Positions 35,320-44,673 of a stretch of DNA of 64,000 nucleotides are shown piece after piece (within the stretch, counting starts at the first letter, position 1; the number at the start of each line of letters is the position of its first letter). The notes under the pieces were generated by a model, which saw only the letters and a program-made list of their open reading frames with translations, was not told where the DNA came from and made no database searches. The DNA is from Pontibacter korlensis (GTDB taxonomy: Bacteria; Bacteroidota; Bacteroidia; Cytophagales; Hymenobacteraceae), in the NCBI RefSeq assembly GCF_000973725.1, contig NZ_CP009621.1:2880001-2944000 (forward strand), written 5' to 3'. The position numbers and the translations under genes are program-made.

Positions 35320-36672
35320 CTACCCCTGGTATAGCTCCAGTATGCGCTTTTTGAGGTAAAACTCACATTTGCTTTGTAACAGCTCTGCCTGTGCTTTGTT
35401 CATGTTGTTGAGCGATTCCATATAAGCAAAGAAGTCTAAGTTACCCAACTCGTAGCGACGCTTGGCTGACTCGAAGGCTCGTTGGGTATATTCCAGGTTG
35501 GCTGTAACTGTATTGTATTTCTCGCGGGCTGCCAGCACATCCTGGTATGCCTGTTGTACTGTCTGGCGCAGTTGGTTTTGGCTGGCTACGTAGTCCAGCT
35601 CGGCATTGCGCAGGTCCAGGCGGGCTGTCTGTGTATCAAAGTGCCTGCTCAGGCCATTGAAAATCGGTATACTCAGGTTGAGCGCCACCACCTTGCGCTG
35701 GTTCAGGTCCAGCTGGTCTAAGTAGGGCATAGTGGAGAGGTCGCCCTGCTCTGGGTTCTTTAGAATGTTGCTGGAGTAGTTAGAGCCTATCATGCCCTCC
35801 AGGGTGAGGGTAGGAGAGAAGTTGCTCTTGACCACCTTCAGTTCACTTTTGGCCGCCTCCAGGTATGCGGCAGATGATTTTACCAGCGGCGAGTAGGCCA
35901 GCGCATTGGCCATTACCTCAGCTTCAGTTGGTAGCTCCATGCTTATATCCTGCGGAGTGCTTGGCATCTGCAGCGCATAATCGGGGTTGCCCTCTACGTT
36001 CATTTCCTGTACAAGCTGTAGCCTTGCTTTGCGGTAATTGTTCTGATGGGTGATCAGGTTCATTTTCTCCGTGGCTATCTGGGCTTTTATCTGATAGACT
36101 TCATCCAGCGCCCGTACACCTGCACGCTCCAGTTTCTCCATCTGGCTTAGCTGGCCCTCCAGCAGCGCTACTCTTTGCTCAGATATACTTATGTTCTCCC
36201 GGTCCACCAGCGCCTGCAGGTAATAGCCTGTTACATTGGTTTCGAGGTCGATCAGGGCCTGCTGCTCGGAAAAGGCAGTTGCCTGCGCCTGCTGTTTGGA
36301 CTGCTTCAGTTCAAACAGTTTGGAGAAGCCATCAAAAAGCACCACCTGCCCCGAAATGTAAGGGTAGGAAGCTGAAGTGTTACCACGCTGCACCTGCCCT
36401 GTAACGTTGTCGAAGACCAAGCCATTGGTGCGGCTGATATCTGTGTTTGCTGAGATGGAAGGTAGGTAACCATACTTGTTGCGGCGCACGCTGATATCTG
36501 CCTTGTTGCTGTTATAGCGTGCCTGGCGCAGGGCCACGTTGTTCTGGCGGGCCAGCTCAAGGCTTTTCTCCAGTGTTAGCGGCTCCTGAGCGTGGGCAGT
36601 TGCAGCTAAACTAAGGCACAAGGTTAGCCCTCCCAGCTTTTTGAGCAGGGCTCTGGTGATAAAATTTTTCAT
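35320..36672 (-). CDS. TolC-family outer-membrane channel
   Basis: The 450-residue protein has a signal peptide (LGGLTLCLSLAATAHAQ) and two outer-membrane efflux protein repeats: LTLEKSLELARQNNVALRQARYN near the start, and a second half with SELKVVKSNFSPTLTLEGMIGSNY and GLSRHFDTQTARLDLRNAELDYVASQNQLRQTVQQAYQDVLAAREKY, which are the long coiled-coil helices. It should form the trimeric exit duct for the ABC exporter encoded upstream on the same strand. The M61 gene lies between them, 45 bp upstream of tolC. There is no lipobox Cys. Confidence 0.92.
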   Translation of the reverse strand: MKNFITRALLKKLGGLTLCLSLAATAHAQEPLTLEKSLELARQNNVALRQARYNSNKADISVRRNKYGYLPSISANTDISRTNGLVFDNVTGQVQRGNTSASYPYISGQVVLFDGFSKLFELKQSKQQAQATAFSEQQALIDLETNVTGYYLQALVDRENISISEQRVALLEGQLSQMEKLERAGVRALDEVYQIKAQIATEKMNLITHQNNYRKARLQLVQEMNVEGNPDYALQMPSTPQDISMELPTEAEVMANALAYSPLVKSSAAYLEAAKSELKVVKSNFSPTLTLEGMIGSNYSSNILKNPEQGDLSTMPYLDQLDLNQRKVVALNLSIPIFNGLSRHFDTQTARLDLRNAELDYVASQNQLRQTVQQAYQDVLAAREKYNTVTANLEYTQRAFESAKRRYELGNLDFFAYMESLNNMNKAQAELLQSKCEFYLKKRILELYQG

Positions 36673-36717
36673 AGTTTTATTTTATACTAAGTGCAATGAT
36701 CTAAACTATAGTATAGC

Positions 36718-38598
36718 CTAGGCACCATCCATTCCGAGCCAGGCATTGCGTAGTAGCAATTGCTCCGGCGTGGCCGAGGGGTCCGGTTTTAGCAGATGCA
36801 GCTGCTCGCGTTTCACTGCTGTGGCTCTGCCTTTCAGCTTTTTCTCTTTTATTTCGCCTTTTTCGTTTCGGCGCCCTACAGTAAAGGTGAGTTTATCGCC
36901 GGGCTCCATACTTTGTAGCTCTTCTCCGATTAGCTGGCGGATGTTGGCAGGGGAAATCTCTGTGCCGTTAAAGGCCAACAGCAGATCGCCTGTCTGAAAT
37001 CCCATCTTGTGTCCAAACGCATCCAAATCGGCAGTGTCGGCTACTTTGATTTTGCCTGTCTCCTCATCAAAACCCGGCGCAAAGTCGCCGTAAGATATAA
37101 TCTGCTGCGTGCCAGTAGGCTGGTACAGTATACCTACTTTGCGGAAAGTTTCTTCCAGCGGAAGCGGCTCTGCACCTTCTACATATCTTGCAAAAAAGTC
37201 CCTGATCTCAGGGTAAGTCAGCTCTGTGATCTTATCAAAAAGCTCTTCGTCCTTAAAGGCGTTGTTCTTACCGTAGGTCTTGGAGAGCTCCAGCATTAAG
37301 TCGCGTAGGCCATACTTGCCTTGGCTGAGTTCTCGCAGGCGCACATCCAGCACCATACCGATCAGCGCACCTTTCTGATACACGTTACCATACTCTTTCT
37401 CATACTTGTCCAGTACCAGCGCGCTCATCTCGGTAAAAGGAAGGCCATCGTTGTAATAAGTCTTAGACGTGATGATATAATCGCGTATCTTGTCAAGGAA
37501 GGTCTCCAGGTCGTACAGGTTCTCATATACTTGCACGTGCGTGGCAAAATACTCTGTTACACCTTCGTACAGCCACAGGTGCTTCGACATTTTAGGGTTG
37601 ATAAAGTCGAAGTTGCCGATCTCCTCAGAATGTATGTTCAGTGGCGTTACAATATGGAAAAACTCGTGCGCGGCTACATCGCGGATAGTGGAGCTAAATT
37701 GCTCCTCGGGCATTTCCGGCAGAAAGTATACAGAAGAGTAAGAGTGCTCCAGCGCTCCAAAGGATCCTGATTTACCCACACGCTCCGGTACGTAGATCAG
37801 GAAGGCATACTTGTCTACAGGTAGCGTGCCTCCGAGATAGCTTCGCTGTGCCTCCAATATACTTTTAACGTTGCTGGCTATAGGGCCGGAGGTTACACGA
37901 CCTGATGGAGAGTATACCGACACCAGCACATCTGCTTCTCCCACTTTAAGTACAGTCGTATCTGGGACGTTGTACATGAGTGGCGAATCGGCCAGGTCCA
38001 CATAGTTTGGCAGCTCATAAGTATCTAGAGAGTCGTTAGAAACAACTGCCTTTAGTGGTGTAGAGCCATAGAAGCCCTGCGGTTTAGTAATGTTCAGTTG
38101 GTAGGGCACCTGTTTCATGCCATCGAAGTAGCCTACAAAGCCAAACGTGTTTAGCAGAAAGTTCTTTCCCTCCTCAATGTTGGTTCCTCCTGGTTCAAAC
38201 ACCACATCTTCTCGTTTGGCAGCGTCAAACGTGTCATCAACCCAGTATGTAATCCGGCTAAGCCTTTGCGCATTTTTAATTCTCCAGCGGTTGGTATCCA
38301 GCTTCTCTACATCCAGAGTATCTCCATTTTGGGCATAGGCTTTGAAATTGCTTACAAACTTGCCAAAATCTGAAACAGAGTAAGTGCCCGGTACGATTTT
38401 AGGCATGTTGTAGATGATCTCGCTCTGTTTGATGGCAGGTGCCTGCACAGTTACCTGTACCCGGTCGTTTTGCACGTTAGTCAGGTCCACGGTTACGTTA
38501 TACTTTTGGGCAGAATTATTTTGCGGTTCGCTGCCAGCCAGTGTGGCCATACTCAGGCCAAGGCATAGTGTAAGAGCGGTAAATGTTTTTTTCAGCAT
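36718..38598 (-). CDS. M61 glycyl aminopeptidase-family peptidase with PDZ domain
   Basis: The 626-residue protein has a signal peptide, an N-terminal beta domain (YNVTVDLTNVQNDRVQVTVQAPA), a catalytic domain with the zinc motif HEFFH (His311, His315) and the downstream Glu in WLYEGVTEYFATHV, and a C-terminal PDZ domain (about 530-600: GHKMGFQTGDLLLAFNGTEIS). This is the M61 layout; enzymes of this kind remove N-terminal Gly or Ala residues. It is periplasmic or surface-exposed. It lies between the exporter permeases and the TolC gene on the same strand, suggesting it processes peptides handled by the system, though that is inference from position. A hairpin precedes it at 38770. Confidence 0.9.
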   Translation of the reverse strand: MLKKTFTALTLCLGLSMATLAGSEPQNNSAQKYNVTVDLTNVQNDRVQVTVQAPAIKQSEIIYNMPKIVPGTYSVSDFGKFVSNFKAYAQNGDTLDVEKLDTNRWRIKNAQRLSRITYWVDDTFDAAKREDVVFEPGGTNIEEGKNFLLNTFGFVGYFDGMKQVPYQLNITKPQGFYGSTPLKAVVSNDSLDTYELPNYVDLADSPLMYNVPDTTVLKVGEADVLVSVYSPSGRVTSGPIASNVKSILEAQRSYLGGTLPVDKYAFLIYVPERVGKSGSFGALEHSYSSVYFLPEMPEEQFSSTIRDVAAHEFFHIVTPLNIHSEEIGNFDFINPKMSKHLWLYEGVTEYFATHVQVYENLYDLETFLDKIRDYIITSKTYYNDGLPFTEMSALVLDKYEKEYGNVYQKGALIGMVLDVRLRELSQGKYGLRDLMLELSKTYGKNNAFKDEELFDKITELTYPEIRDFFARYVEGAEPLPLEETFRKVGILYQPTGTQQIISYGDFAPGFDEETGKIKVADTADLDAFGHKMGFQTGDLLLAFNGTEISPANIRQLIGEELQSMEPGDKLTFTVGRRNEKGEIKEKKLKGRATAVKREQLHLLKPDPSATPEQLLLRNAWLGMDGA

Positions 38599-38769
38599 GT
38601 TTATGTTCTGTTTCTATCAATATAACTCTTACGAGTTATAAAGGATAGCTTTATTAGACGAACTGGCTTTTTTCGTAGACCAGGCGATTTAGGGAAGACA
38701 ACTTGCCTGAATAACAGATGCAGTTGCCCCTTAAATGATTGCCTGTATTAAAAGTTGTTAGAGGGATTT

Positions 38770-38805
38770 CCCCGGCTGCGGCAGGCCTTACCGCACTTGC
38801 CGGGG
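38770..38805 (-). terminator. GC-rich hairpin behind the permease genes
   Basis: CCCCGGCTGCGG (38770-38781) pairs with CCGCA (38791-38795) and GCCGGGG (38799-38805), with a CTT bulge. On the minus strand it follows the second permease by 52 bp. The T tract is weak, so it may reduce rather than stop read-through into the M61-tolC genes. Confidence 0.55.
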
Positions 38806-38856
38806 TTCTCACCATAAACAAACAACAAACTTTCTTTTACAATTAGTTACTTCGAC

Positions 38857-41265
38857 CTATTGCGTCCGGATAGCCTTCACCGGGTCCAGCAGGGCGGCTT
38901 TCACGGCCTGGAAGCTCACCGTTGCCAGGGCGATGACCAGGGCCAGCGTACCCGCCAGGGCGAAGATCCACCAGCTCAGGTCAATGCGGTAGGCGAAGTC
39001 CTGCAGCCACTGGCTCATGCCGTACCAGGCCACCGGGCTTGCCAGCACAATGGCTATTAATACCAAGGCGGCGAAGTCCTTAGAGAGCAGCAGCACGATG
39101 TTGCCGGTGGAGGACCCCAACACCTTTCGAATGCCGATCTCCTTGGTGCGCTGCTCTGCTGTGAACGAGGCCAGGCCGAACAAGCCAAGGCAGGCAATTA
39201 ATATGGTAAGGCCAGCGAAATAGCCAAACACGGTCAGCATCTTCTCCTCAGCCTGATACTGGCGGTCGAAGAATTCATCCATGAAGAAATATTCCATTGG
39301 GTGCTTCTGATCAAACATGCGCCACTGCTCTTCTACAAAGCTTATAGTGCTGGCCTGGTTCTCTGGCGAAATGCGGGCCATCAGATAGCCAGGCGACTGT
39401 GGAATAAGACGTATGGCCAAAGGCTGTACATCGGTATGCAGAGAACTTATATGAAAGTCTTTCACAACACCTATAATTCTGGCGCCTGCACCGGTAACGC
39501 TTTCTTCGCCGGTTTTTACCTTCTTGCCAATGGAGTCGCTCCAGCCAAGCCATTTAGCAGCCGCTTCGTTAATGATGATGCCCTCTCGTTGATCCGTTTT
39601 CATGTCGCGGGAGAAGTTACGGCCAGCCTGCAGTTCTATACCCATCAGGGGGATAAAGTCATAGTCCACGGCAATGATATCGATTGTCTTTTCAACCATT
39701 TTATCGCCTTGCTCCACCAGCATCAGGGTGCGACTTGTTGTTTCTGCCGGTATACTGTAAGAGTTAGACACCTGCAGCACATTAGGGTTCTGCAGCAACT
39801 TCTGTTTGATAATAGGGAGACGTTGCACCAGCGTAGAATCCCCACCGGGCACATCAATGACCATTACCTGCTCTTTGCTAAAGCCAAGCTCCGAGTTTTT
39901 CAGGAAGTGCATCTGGGCAAACACCACAATGGTGCCGATAATCATGATCAGGGAAATGCTGAACTGCACTACCACCAACGCCTGACGCAGGGTAGCACTG
40001 CCACCTTTGGGCTGCTTGTCTGATTTAAGTACATCAGCAGGATTGAAGCCCGACAAGAAAAAGGCCGGATAGCTTCCTGCCACCACACCTACCAATAGTA
40101 TGATAGCCAGCAACACACCCAGAAACTGCCACTGCAGGAAAAAGTAGGAGGTAAAATTCTTCTCGGTAAGGTTGTTAAAACTAGGTATAAAAATCTGTAC
40201 CAAGGCCAGCGCCAACAGTACGGCTATAAGCGTTAGCATAACCGACTCGCCCAGGAATTGGCGGATAATCTGGCTGCGATCAGCACCTACCACTTTGCGC
40301 AACCCTACCTCTTTGGCTCGCTTGGCAGACCGGGCGGTGGCCAGGTTCATGTAGTTTATACTTGCTATCAGGAGCAGGAATACAGCCACAGCCCCAAAAA
40401 TGTAAACGTATGAGATGTTTCCCTGAGGAGTTAGATCATGGTTAAAACGCTTGTCGAAGTGGATGTCCTGCAAGGGCTGCACGAACAGGTTCATGTGGGC
40501 GTTAAGCTGGTTTTCCTTGATCCAGGGGTTTATGCGGTTTGCCGCCAGGGCATCTACCTGTTTCTGCAGTGCCGGCACCTGATCTTCATGGCGCAGCAGC
40601 ACATAGGTATAGCTGTTCATGTTAAACCACTGGTTGTTGCGCTCTTCTGCACTGGTAGGTGCATCAATTGTGGCACGGGAAAGAAGACCTGACGCTTTGA
40701 TGTGGGAGTGTCCTGGGTCGCGGTATACACCAGTAACCGTATACGAATCGCGGCTAAACTTAAGAGTTTCTCCCATGGCCTGCTCATAGCCTCCGAATAT
40801 TTTTTCTGCAAGCGCCTCTGTCAATACAATGGTTCTTGGGGCATCCAGGGCAGTAGCAGGGTTGCCAGCTAAAAGCTCATAGTCGAAAATTTGGAAGAAA
40901 GCACTGTCAGCGAATAGAAGATCCTCTTCTGAGAAAGTCCGATCGTTGTACCAGATCGTTTGTTTGCCGGCATTGTGGAACTGTGTCACAGCCTCTATAT
41001 CCGAGAACTCACGCGTGGCAGGAGCCAGTGGCGGAGGCGTTACAGCAAACTGGTCCTTGTGCCCCTCAAACACTACCTCCCCTACAAGGCGCACAATGCG
41101 ATTCTTGTTGCTAAAGTGGTTCTCATAGCTTAGTTCATCCTGTACATACAGAAATATAAGGATACAAGAAGCCACCCCAATGGCCAGACCTACTATGTTT
41201 ATGGCTGAGTATACCTTGTTTCGGACAAGGTTCCTGAGCATGACGGTAAGGTAGTTGCTAAACAT
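38857..41265 (-). CDS. ABC transporter permease, FtsX/MacB type (paralogue 1)
   Basis: The 802-residue protein has the layout of Bacteroidota two-FtsX permeases: an N-terminal helix (VYSAINIVGLAIGVASCILIFLYV), a large MacB-type periplasmic domain, a first FtsX helix group (YIFGAVAVFLLLIASINYMNLATARSAKRAKEVGLRKVVGA, near 290-330), a second periplasmic domain, and a last FtsX group ending GLFGLASFTAEQRTKEIGIRKVLGSS...DPVKAIRTQ. Such permeases work mechanically, often for export or cell-envelope stress, with a separate ATPase. It follows its paralogue by 26 bp and lies downstream of the ATPase and adaptor genes. The substrate is unknown. Confidence 0.92.
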   Translation of the reverse strand: MFSNYLTVMLRNLVRNKVYSAINIVGLAIGVASCILIFLYVQDELSYENHFSNKNRIVRLVGEVVFEGHKDQFAVTPPPLAPATREFSDIEAVTQFHNAGKQTIWYNDRTFSEEDLLFADSAFFQIFDYELLAGNPATALDAPRTIVLTEALAEKIFGGYEQAMGETLKFSRDSYTVTGVYRDPGHSHIKASGLLSRATIDAPTSAEERNNQWFNMNSYTYVLLRHEDQVPALQKQVDALAANRINPWIKENQLNAHMNLFVQPLQDIHFDKRFNHDLTPQGNISYVYIFGAVAVFLLLIASINYMNLATARSAKRAKEVGLRKVVGADRSQIIRQFLGESVMLTLIAVLLALALVQIFIPSFNNLTEKNFTSYFFLQWQFLGVLLAIILLVGVVAGSYPAFFLSGFNPADVLKSDKQPKGGSATLRQALVVVQFSISLIMIIGTIVVFAQMHFLKNSELGFSKEQVMVIDVPGGDSTLVQRLPIIKQKLLQNPNVLQVSNSYSIPAETTSRTLMLVEQGDKMVEKTIDIIAVDYDFIPLMGIELQAGRNFSRDMKTDQREGIIINEAAAKWLGWSDSIGKKVKTGEESVTGAGARIIGVVKDFHISSLHTDVQPLAIRLIPQSPGYLMARISPENQASTISFVEEQWRMFDQKHPMEYFFMDEFFDRQYQAEEKMLTVFGYFAGLTILIACLGLFGLASFTAEQRTKEIGIRKVLGSSTGNIVLLLSKDFAALVLIAIVLASPVAWYGMSQWLQDFAYRIDLSWWIFALAGTLALVIALATVSFQAVKAALLDPVKAIRTQ

Positions 41266-41291
41266 GATTTCAGTTTCTGAATAAGGTCGTT

Positions 41292-43721
41292 TTATTCTGT
41301 TCGTAGCGCATCTACAGGGTTAGACGATGCAGCTTTTATGGCCTGGTAACTTACGGTAACCATCGCCACAGCAAACGCAACCAATGTGGCCAATAAAAAA
41401 ATATCGGTGCTGATGTCGATGCGGTAGGCAAAATCGGAGAGCCATTTGCGCATGGCATACCAGGCAATAGGCCACGCAAGCAGGTTAGCAAACAACACCA
41501 GCTTAAGAAAGTCTTTGGAGATAAGTGCCACTATACCTGACACTGAGGCCCCAAAAACTTTTCGTACCCCAATTTCCTTTGTGCGCTGTACGGTTGTGAA
41601 GGAGGCTAAACCAAACAGGCCAAGGCAGGCGATTACTATGGCAATGCAGGAGAATATGGTGAATATCTGTCCTTTCTTTGCCTCATCCTGATAACTCTTC
41701 TCATAAAGATCATCCATAAACTGGTATGAGAACGGTACTTTAGGTAGGAACTCCTGCCATGTCTCTTCGATATGAGCAAGTGCCTCTTTGGTATCACCCG
41801 CTACTTTTACAGAAATGTTACTATAGCCTTGCGAGTTTGAGATCATGAACACCATTGGGGAAATCTCCTTGTGCAGCGACTCGAAGTGAAAGTCCTGTGC
41901 TACCCCAATAATGCGACCGTTGTTACCGCCATAGCTTAAGGTTTGGCCTATGGCCATGTTTGGGTCGTGCCAACCTATCATGCGTGCGGCAGCCTCGTTA
42001 ACAATGTATGCGGCCGTGTCGTCGCTGGCAAACTTGCGGTCGAAGTTACGACCAGCTGCCATCTTTACCTTATACACATCCAGCATGTCGTGGTCTACAG
42101 CAACATACTTTATCGTAGTCGAGGTAGGGGCCATACTTCCGCCCTTGCTTACCTGGGCACCCATGGAGTTCAGTAACTGGTCGGTAGGCACCAGTAAAGA
42201 CCTGCCTGCACCCTGTATAGCGGATGATTTCATCAGCTCAGCTTTGAAAGCCTCATACTTTGGCGTCAGGCTGCTGCTGTTAGGCAGAACCACCAGCTGA
42301 TCTGAATCGAAACCAAGGTCTTTCTGCTGCATGTACATCAGCTGTTGGTAAATAATACCAGTGGCAATGATCAGCACAGTAGAAATAGAGAACTGCAGCA
42401 CTACCAGCGTTTTGCGCAGCATCGGGTTTTTAGAGCTACTGCTCAGGGAACCCTTCAGCACTGTGGCAGCCTGGAAGTGAGACAAGTAAAATGCTGGATA
42501 CAAGCCGGCCAATACCCCCACCACAAGAGGAAGAGCAAGAACAAGGAGTAGCACCCACTTGTCAGATAGAAGCGCCGTCGTGATGTTTTTACCTGTGAAT
42601 TCGTTTAGCCAAGGTAGGGCAAGCTCCGTAATACCAAGTGCCAAGATGGTGGCAATGGTGGTGATCAAAACAGACTCCAGCAGAAACTGAAGCACCAGGT
42701 TATGTTTGGCAGCGCCAATCACCTTACGCACACCTACCTCCTTCGCCCGGCTGGTAGAGCGGGCTGTACTTAGGTTTACATAGTTGATGCTGGCAATCAG
42801 AAGTATGACAATGGCTACAGCGCCTAGTACCATGATGCTGTCTATGTCGCCATTTACCTCCAGTTCAGAATCCAGGTTAGATTTCAGATGGATGTCTGTC
42901 AGCTTTTGCAAGTATAAGTTCGTAAACTCAGACGGTTTGTGGCTTCGCGCATGGTCTGTGGCACTGAGGTGGCGATCCAGGAAAGCTGGAAGTTGTGCCT
43001 GCAAGCTCTTTGTTTGCTCATCCGACTGCAGAAGCAGGTATGTGGGAAATGAATTGTTGCCATAGTTTGTTTTCAGGGCCTCTGCGCCATACACTGTGGT
43101 GTCGTTTAGGGTAGAGAAAGAGGCGAGAAAATCTGGATGCATGTGCGAGTTCTCCGGAAAAGACTTAAATACGGCTGAAACCTTAAACGTTAGTGTCTCA
43201 TTCAGTCTAAGAACCTTTCCTACGGCCTCCTCATACGGATAGTACTTCTCCGCCATTTTATCGCTAAGCAGGATTGAGTAAGGCTCCTGAAGGGCTTTGT
43301 GGGCACTGCCTTTCAGCATGTTGATGTCAAAGATGTCTGCAAAAGCAGGCTCGGCAAAGAAGATGCCCTCTTCACGAAAGGTTTTTTGCTTCTCTGCATC
43401 CTCCACTGTCAGGACAGTATGCAGGGTGCGGGCAATACGCTCAATTTCAGGAAAGTCCTGCTGTAGCAGCGGGCCAAAAGGAGGAGCCACGCGTGCCAGG
43501 TGAAGGCTAACAGAGCCATCATCGGACAGAAAGTCGCGGGTTACACGGTAAATGCGGTCTGCTTTCGAGTGGTGACGGTCATAGCTAAGCTCATCCTTTA
43601 CATAAAGAAAGATGAGCATACAGGCGGCTATCCCGATAGCCAAACCACCAATGTTTATAGCAGAGTATACCTTGTTGCGGGCAAGATTACGTAGGGCAAC
43701 CTTTAAGTAATTTTTTAGCAT
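41292..43721 (-). CDS. ABC transporter permease, FtsX/MacB type (paralogue 2)
   Basis: The 809-residue protein matches its downstream neighbour in every domain, beginning MLKNYLKVALRNLARNKVYSAINIGGLAIGIAACML and ending SNPVDALRTE, with the conserved EVGVRKVIGA and EIGVRKVFGAS stretches after each FtsX group. The two genes are paralogues in tandem (26-bp gap) but clearly diverged in the periplasmic domains, so the exporter may be a heterodimer of both. Gene order adaptor, ATPase, permease 2, permease 1 fits a MacAB-like pump with split permease and ATPase. The gap to the ATPase gene is 141 bp without a clear hairpin. Confidence 0.92.
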   Translation of the reverse strand: MLKNYLKVALRNLARNKVYSAINIGGLAIGIAACMLIFLYVKDELSYDRHHSKADRIYRVTRDFLSDDGSVSLHLARVAPPFGPLLQQDFPEIERIARTLHTVLTVEDAEKQKTFREEGIFFAEPAFADIFDINMLKGSAHKALQEPYSILLSDKMAEKYYPYEEAVGKVLRLNETLTFKVSAVFKSFPENSHMHPDFLASFSTLNDTTVYGAEALKTNYGNNSFPTYLLLQSDEQTKSLQAQLPAFLDRHLSATDHARSHKPSEFTNLYLQKLTDIHLKSNLDSELEVNGDIDSIMVLGAVAIVILLIASINYVNLSTARSTSRAKEVGVRKVIGAAKHNLVLQFLLESVLITTIATILALGITELALPWLNEFTGKNITTALLSDKWVLLLVLALPLVVGVLAGLYPAFYLSHFQAATVLKGSLSSSSKNPMLRKTLVVLQFSISTVLIIATGIIYQQLMYMQQKDLGFDSDQLVVLPNSSSLTPKYEAFKAELMKSSAIQGAGRSLLVPTDQLLNSMGAQVSKGGSMAPTSTTIKYVAVDHDMLDVYKVKMAAGRNFDRKFASDDTAAYIVNEAAARMIGWHDPNMAIGQTLSYGGNNGRIIGVAQDFHFESLHKEISPMVFMISNSQGYSNISVKVAGDTKEALAHIEETWQEFLPKVPFSYQFMDDLYEKSYQDEAKKGQIFTIFSCIAIVIACLGLFGLASFTTVQRTKEIGVRKVFGASVSGIVALISKDFLKLVLFANLLAWPIAWYAMRKWLSDFAYRIDISTDIFLLATLVAFAVAMVTVSYQAIKAASSNPVDALRTE

Positions 43722-43862
43722 AGTCTTATCCGTGTAGTGGTATGGCTTATAAGGAAAGCAGCAGGATTTTTACATCTGAGTAGGTTGCTGAGAGGCGCGA
43801 AAGCTCACGCCTCTTTAACAACAAACAGCACTTTAAACTTAATCTCGATGTAAGTAAACTCC

Positions 43863-44582
43863 TTACAGCAACTCTGCTGCATGGCGCTTTACGTTCAGGT
43901 TTTCGGTCACGATCTGGCCGTCGAAGAGGTTCACGATGCGGTGTGCGTACTCTGCGTCGGTAGGGGAGTGTGTTACCATTACCACAGTAGTTCCGGCATC
44001 GTTCAGCTCAGAAAGCAACTGCATTACCTCACGGCCATGTACTGAGTCCAAGTTACCGGTAGGTTCGTCGGCAAGTATAAGGGCTGGCTCTGAAACAACG
44101 GCTCTGGCAATGGCGGCACGCTGCTGCTGGCCACCCGACAACTGCTGCGGGAAGTGGTTGCGGCGGTGTGCGATTCCCATGCGCTCCATAGCCTGCAATG
44201 TACGCTTCTCAGTTTCAGACTTTGAGTAACCTAGGTAAGCAAGTGGTAGTGCAATGTTCTCCTCTACCGTTAGCTCATCAATCAGGTTAAAGCTCTGGAA
44301 CACGAAGCCCAGGTTCTCTTTGCGAAGTTTAGCCCGCTGGCGCTCCGACACATTTGCTACCTCCTGACCCAAGAACTTAAAGCTACCTGAAGAAGGGCTG
44401 TCCAACATACCCAGGATGTTGAGCAGTGTAGACTTGCCGCAGCCTGATGGACCCATAATGGCCACAAACTCGCCGCGTTTAATTTTCAGGTCTACCCCAG
44501 CCAGGGCAGTAGTTTCTACAGTATCTGTTATGTACTTTTTCTGCAGGTTTTGTGTGTCGATAATCAGTTCTTGCGTGCTCAT
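43863..44582 (-). CDS. ABC transporter ATP-binding protein, LolD/MacB type
   Basis: The 239-residue ATPase has Walker A GPSGCGKST (about 46-54), the Q-loop, the signature LSGGQQQRAAIARA (about 146-159), Walker B LILADEPTGNLDS and the switch His in VVMVTHSPTDAEYA. The sequence matches the LolD/MacB/FtsE-like group that powers FtsX-type permeases. It should drive the two permeases encoded next to it. It is 91 bp after the adaptor gene, and is transcribed in the same direction. Confidence 0.95.
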   Translation of the reverse strand: MSTQELIIDTQNLQKKYITDTVETTALAGVDLKIKRGEFVAIMGPSGCGKSTLLNILGMLDSPSSGSFKFLGQEVANVSERQRAKLRKENLGFVFQSFNLIDELTVEENIALPLAYLGYSKSETEKRTLQAMERMGIAHRRNHFPQQLSGGQQQRAAIARAVVSEPALILADEPTGNLDSVHGREVMQLLSELNDAGTTVVMVTHSPTDAEYAHRIVNLFDGQIVTENLNVKRHAAELL

Positions 44583-44673
44583 GGTTCTTGCTGTTGAAAA
44601 TGGTGGATAGTTTTATTTTGTACCTTTTTGGCAGTTTAGACTTACTTATTCTTTCCTACTTTTTCGTAGTGTC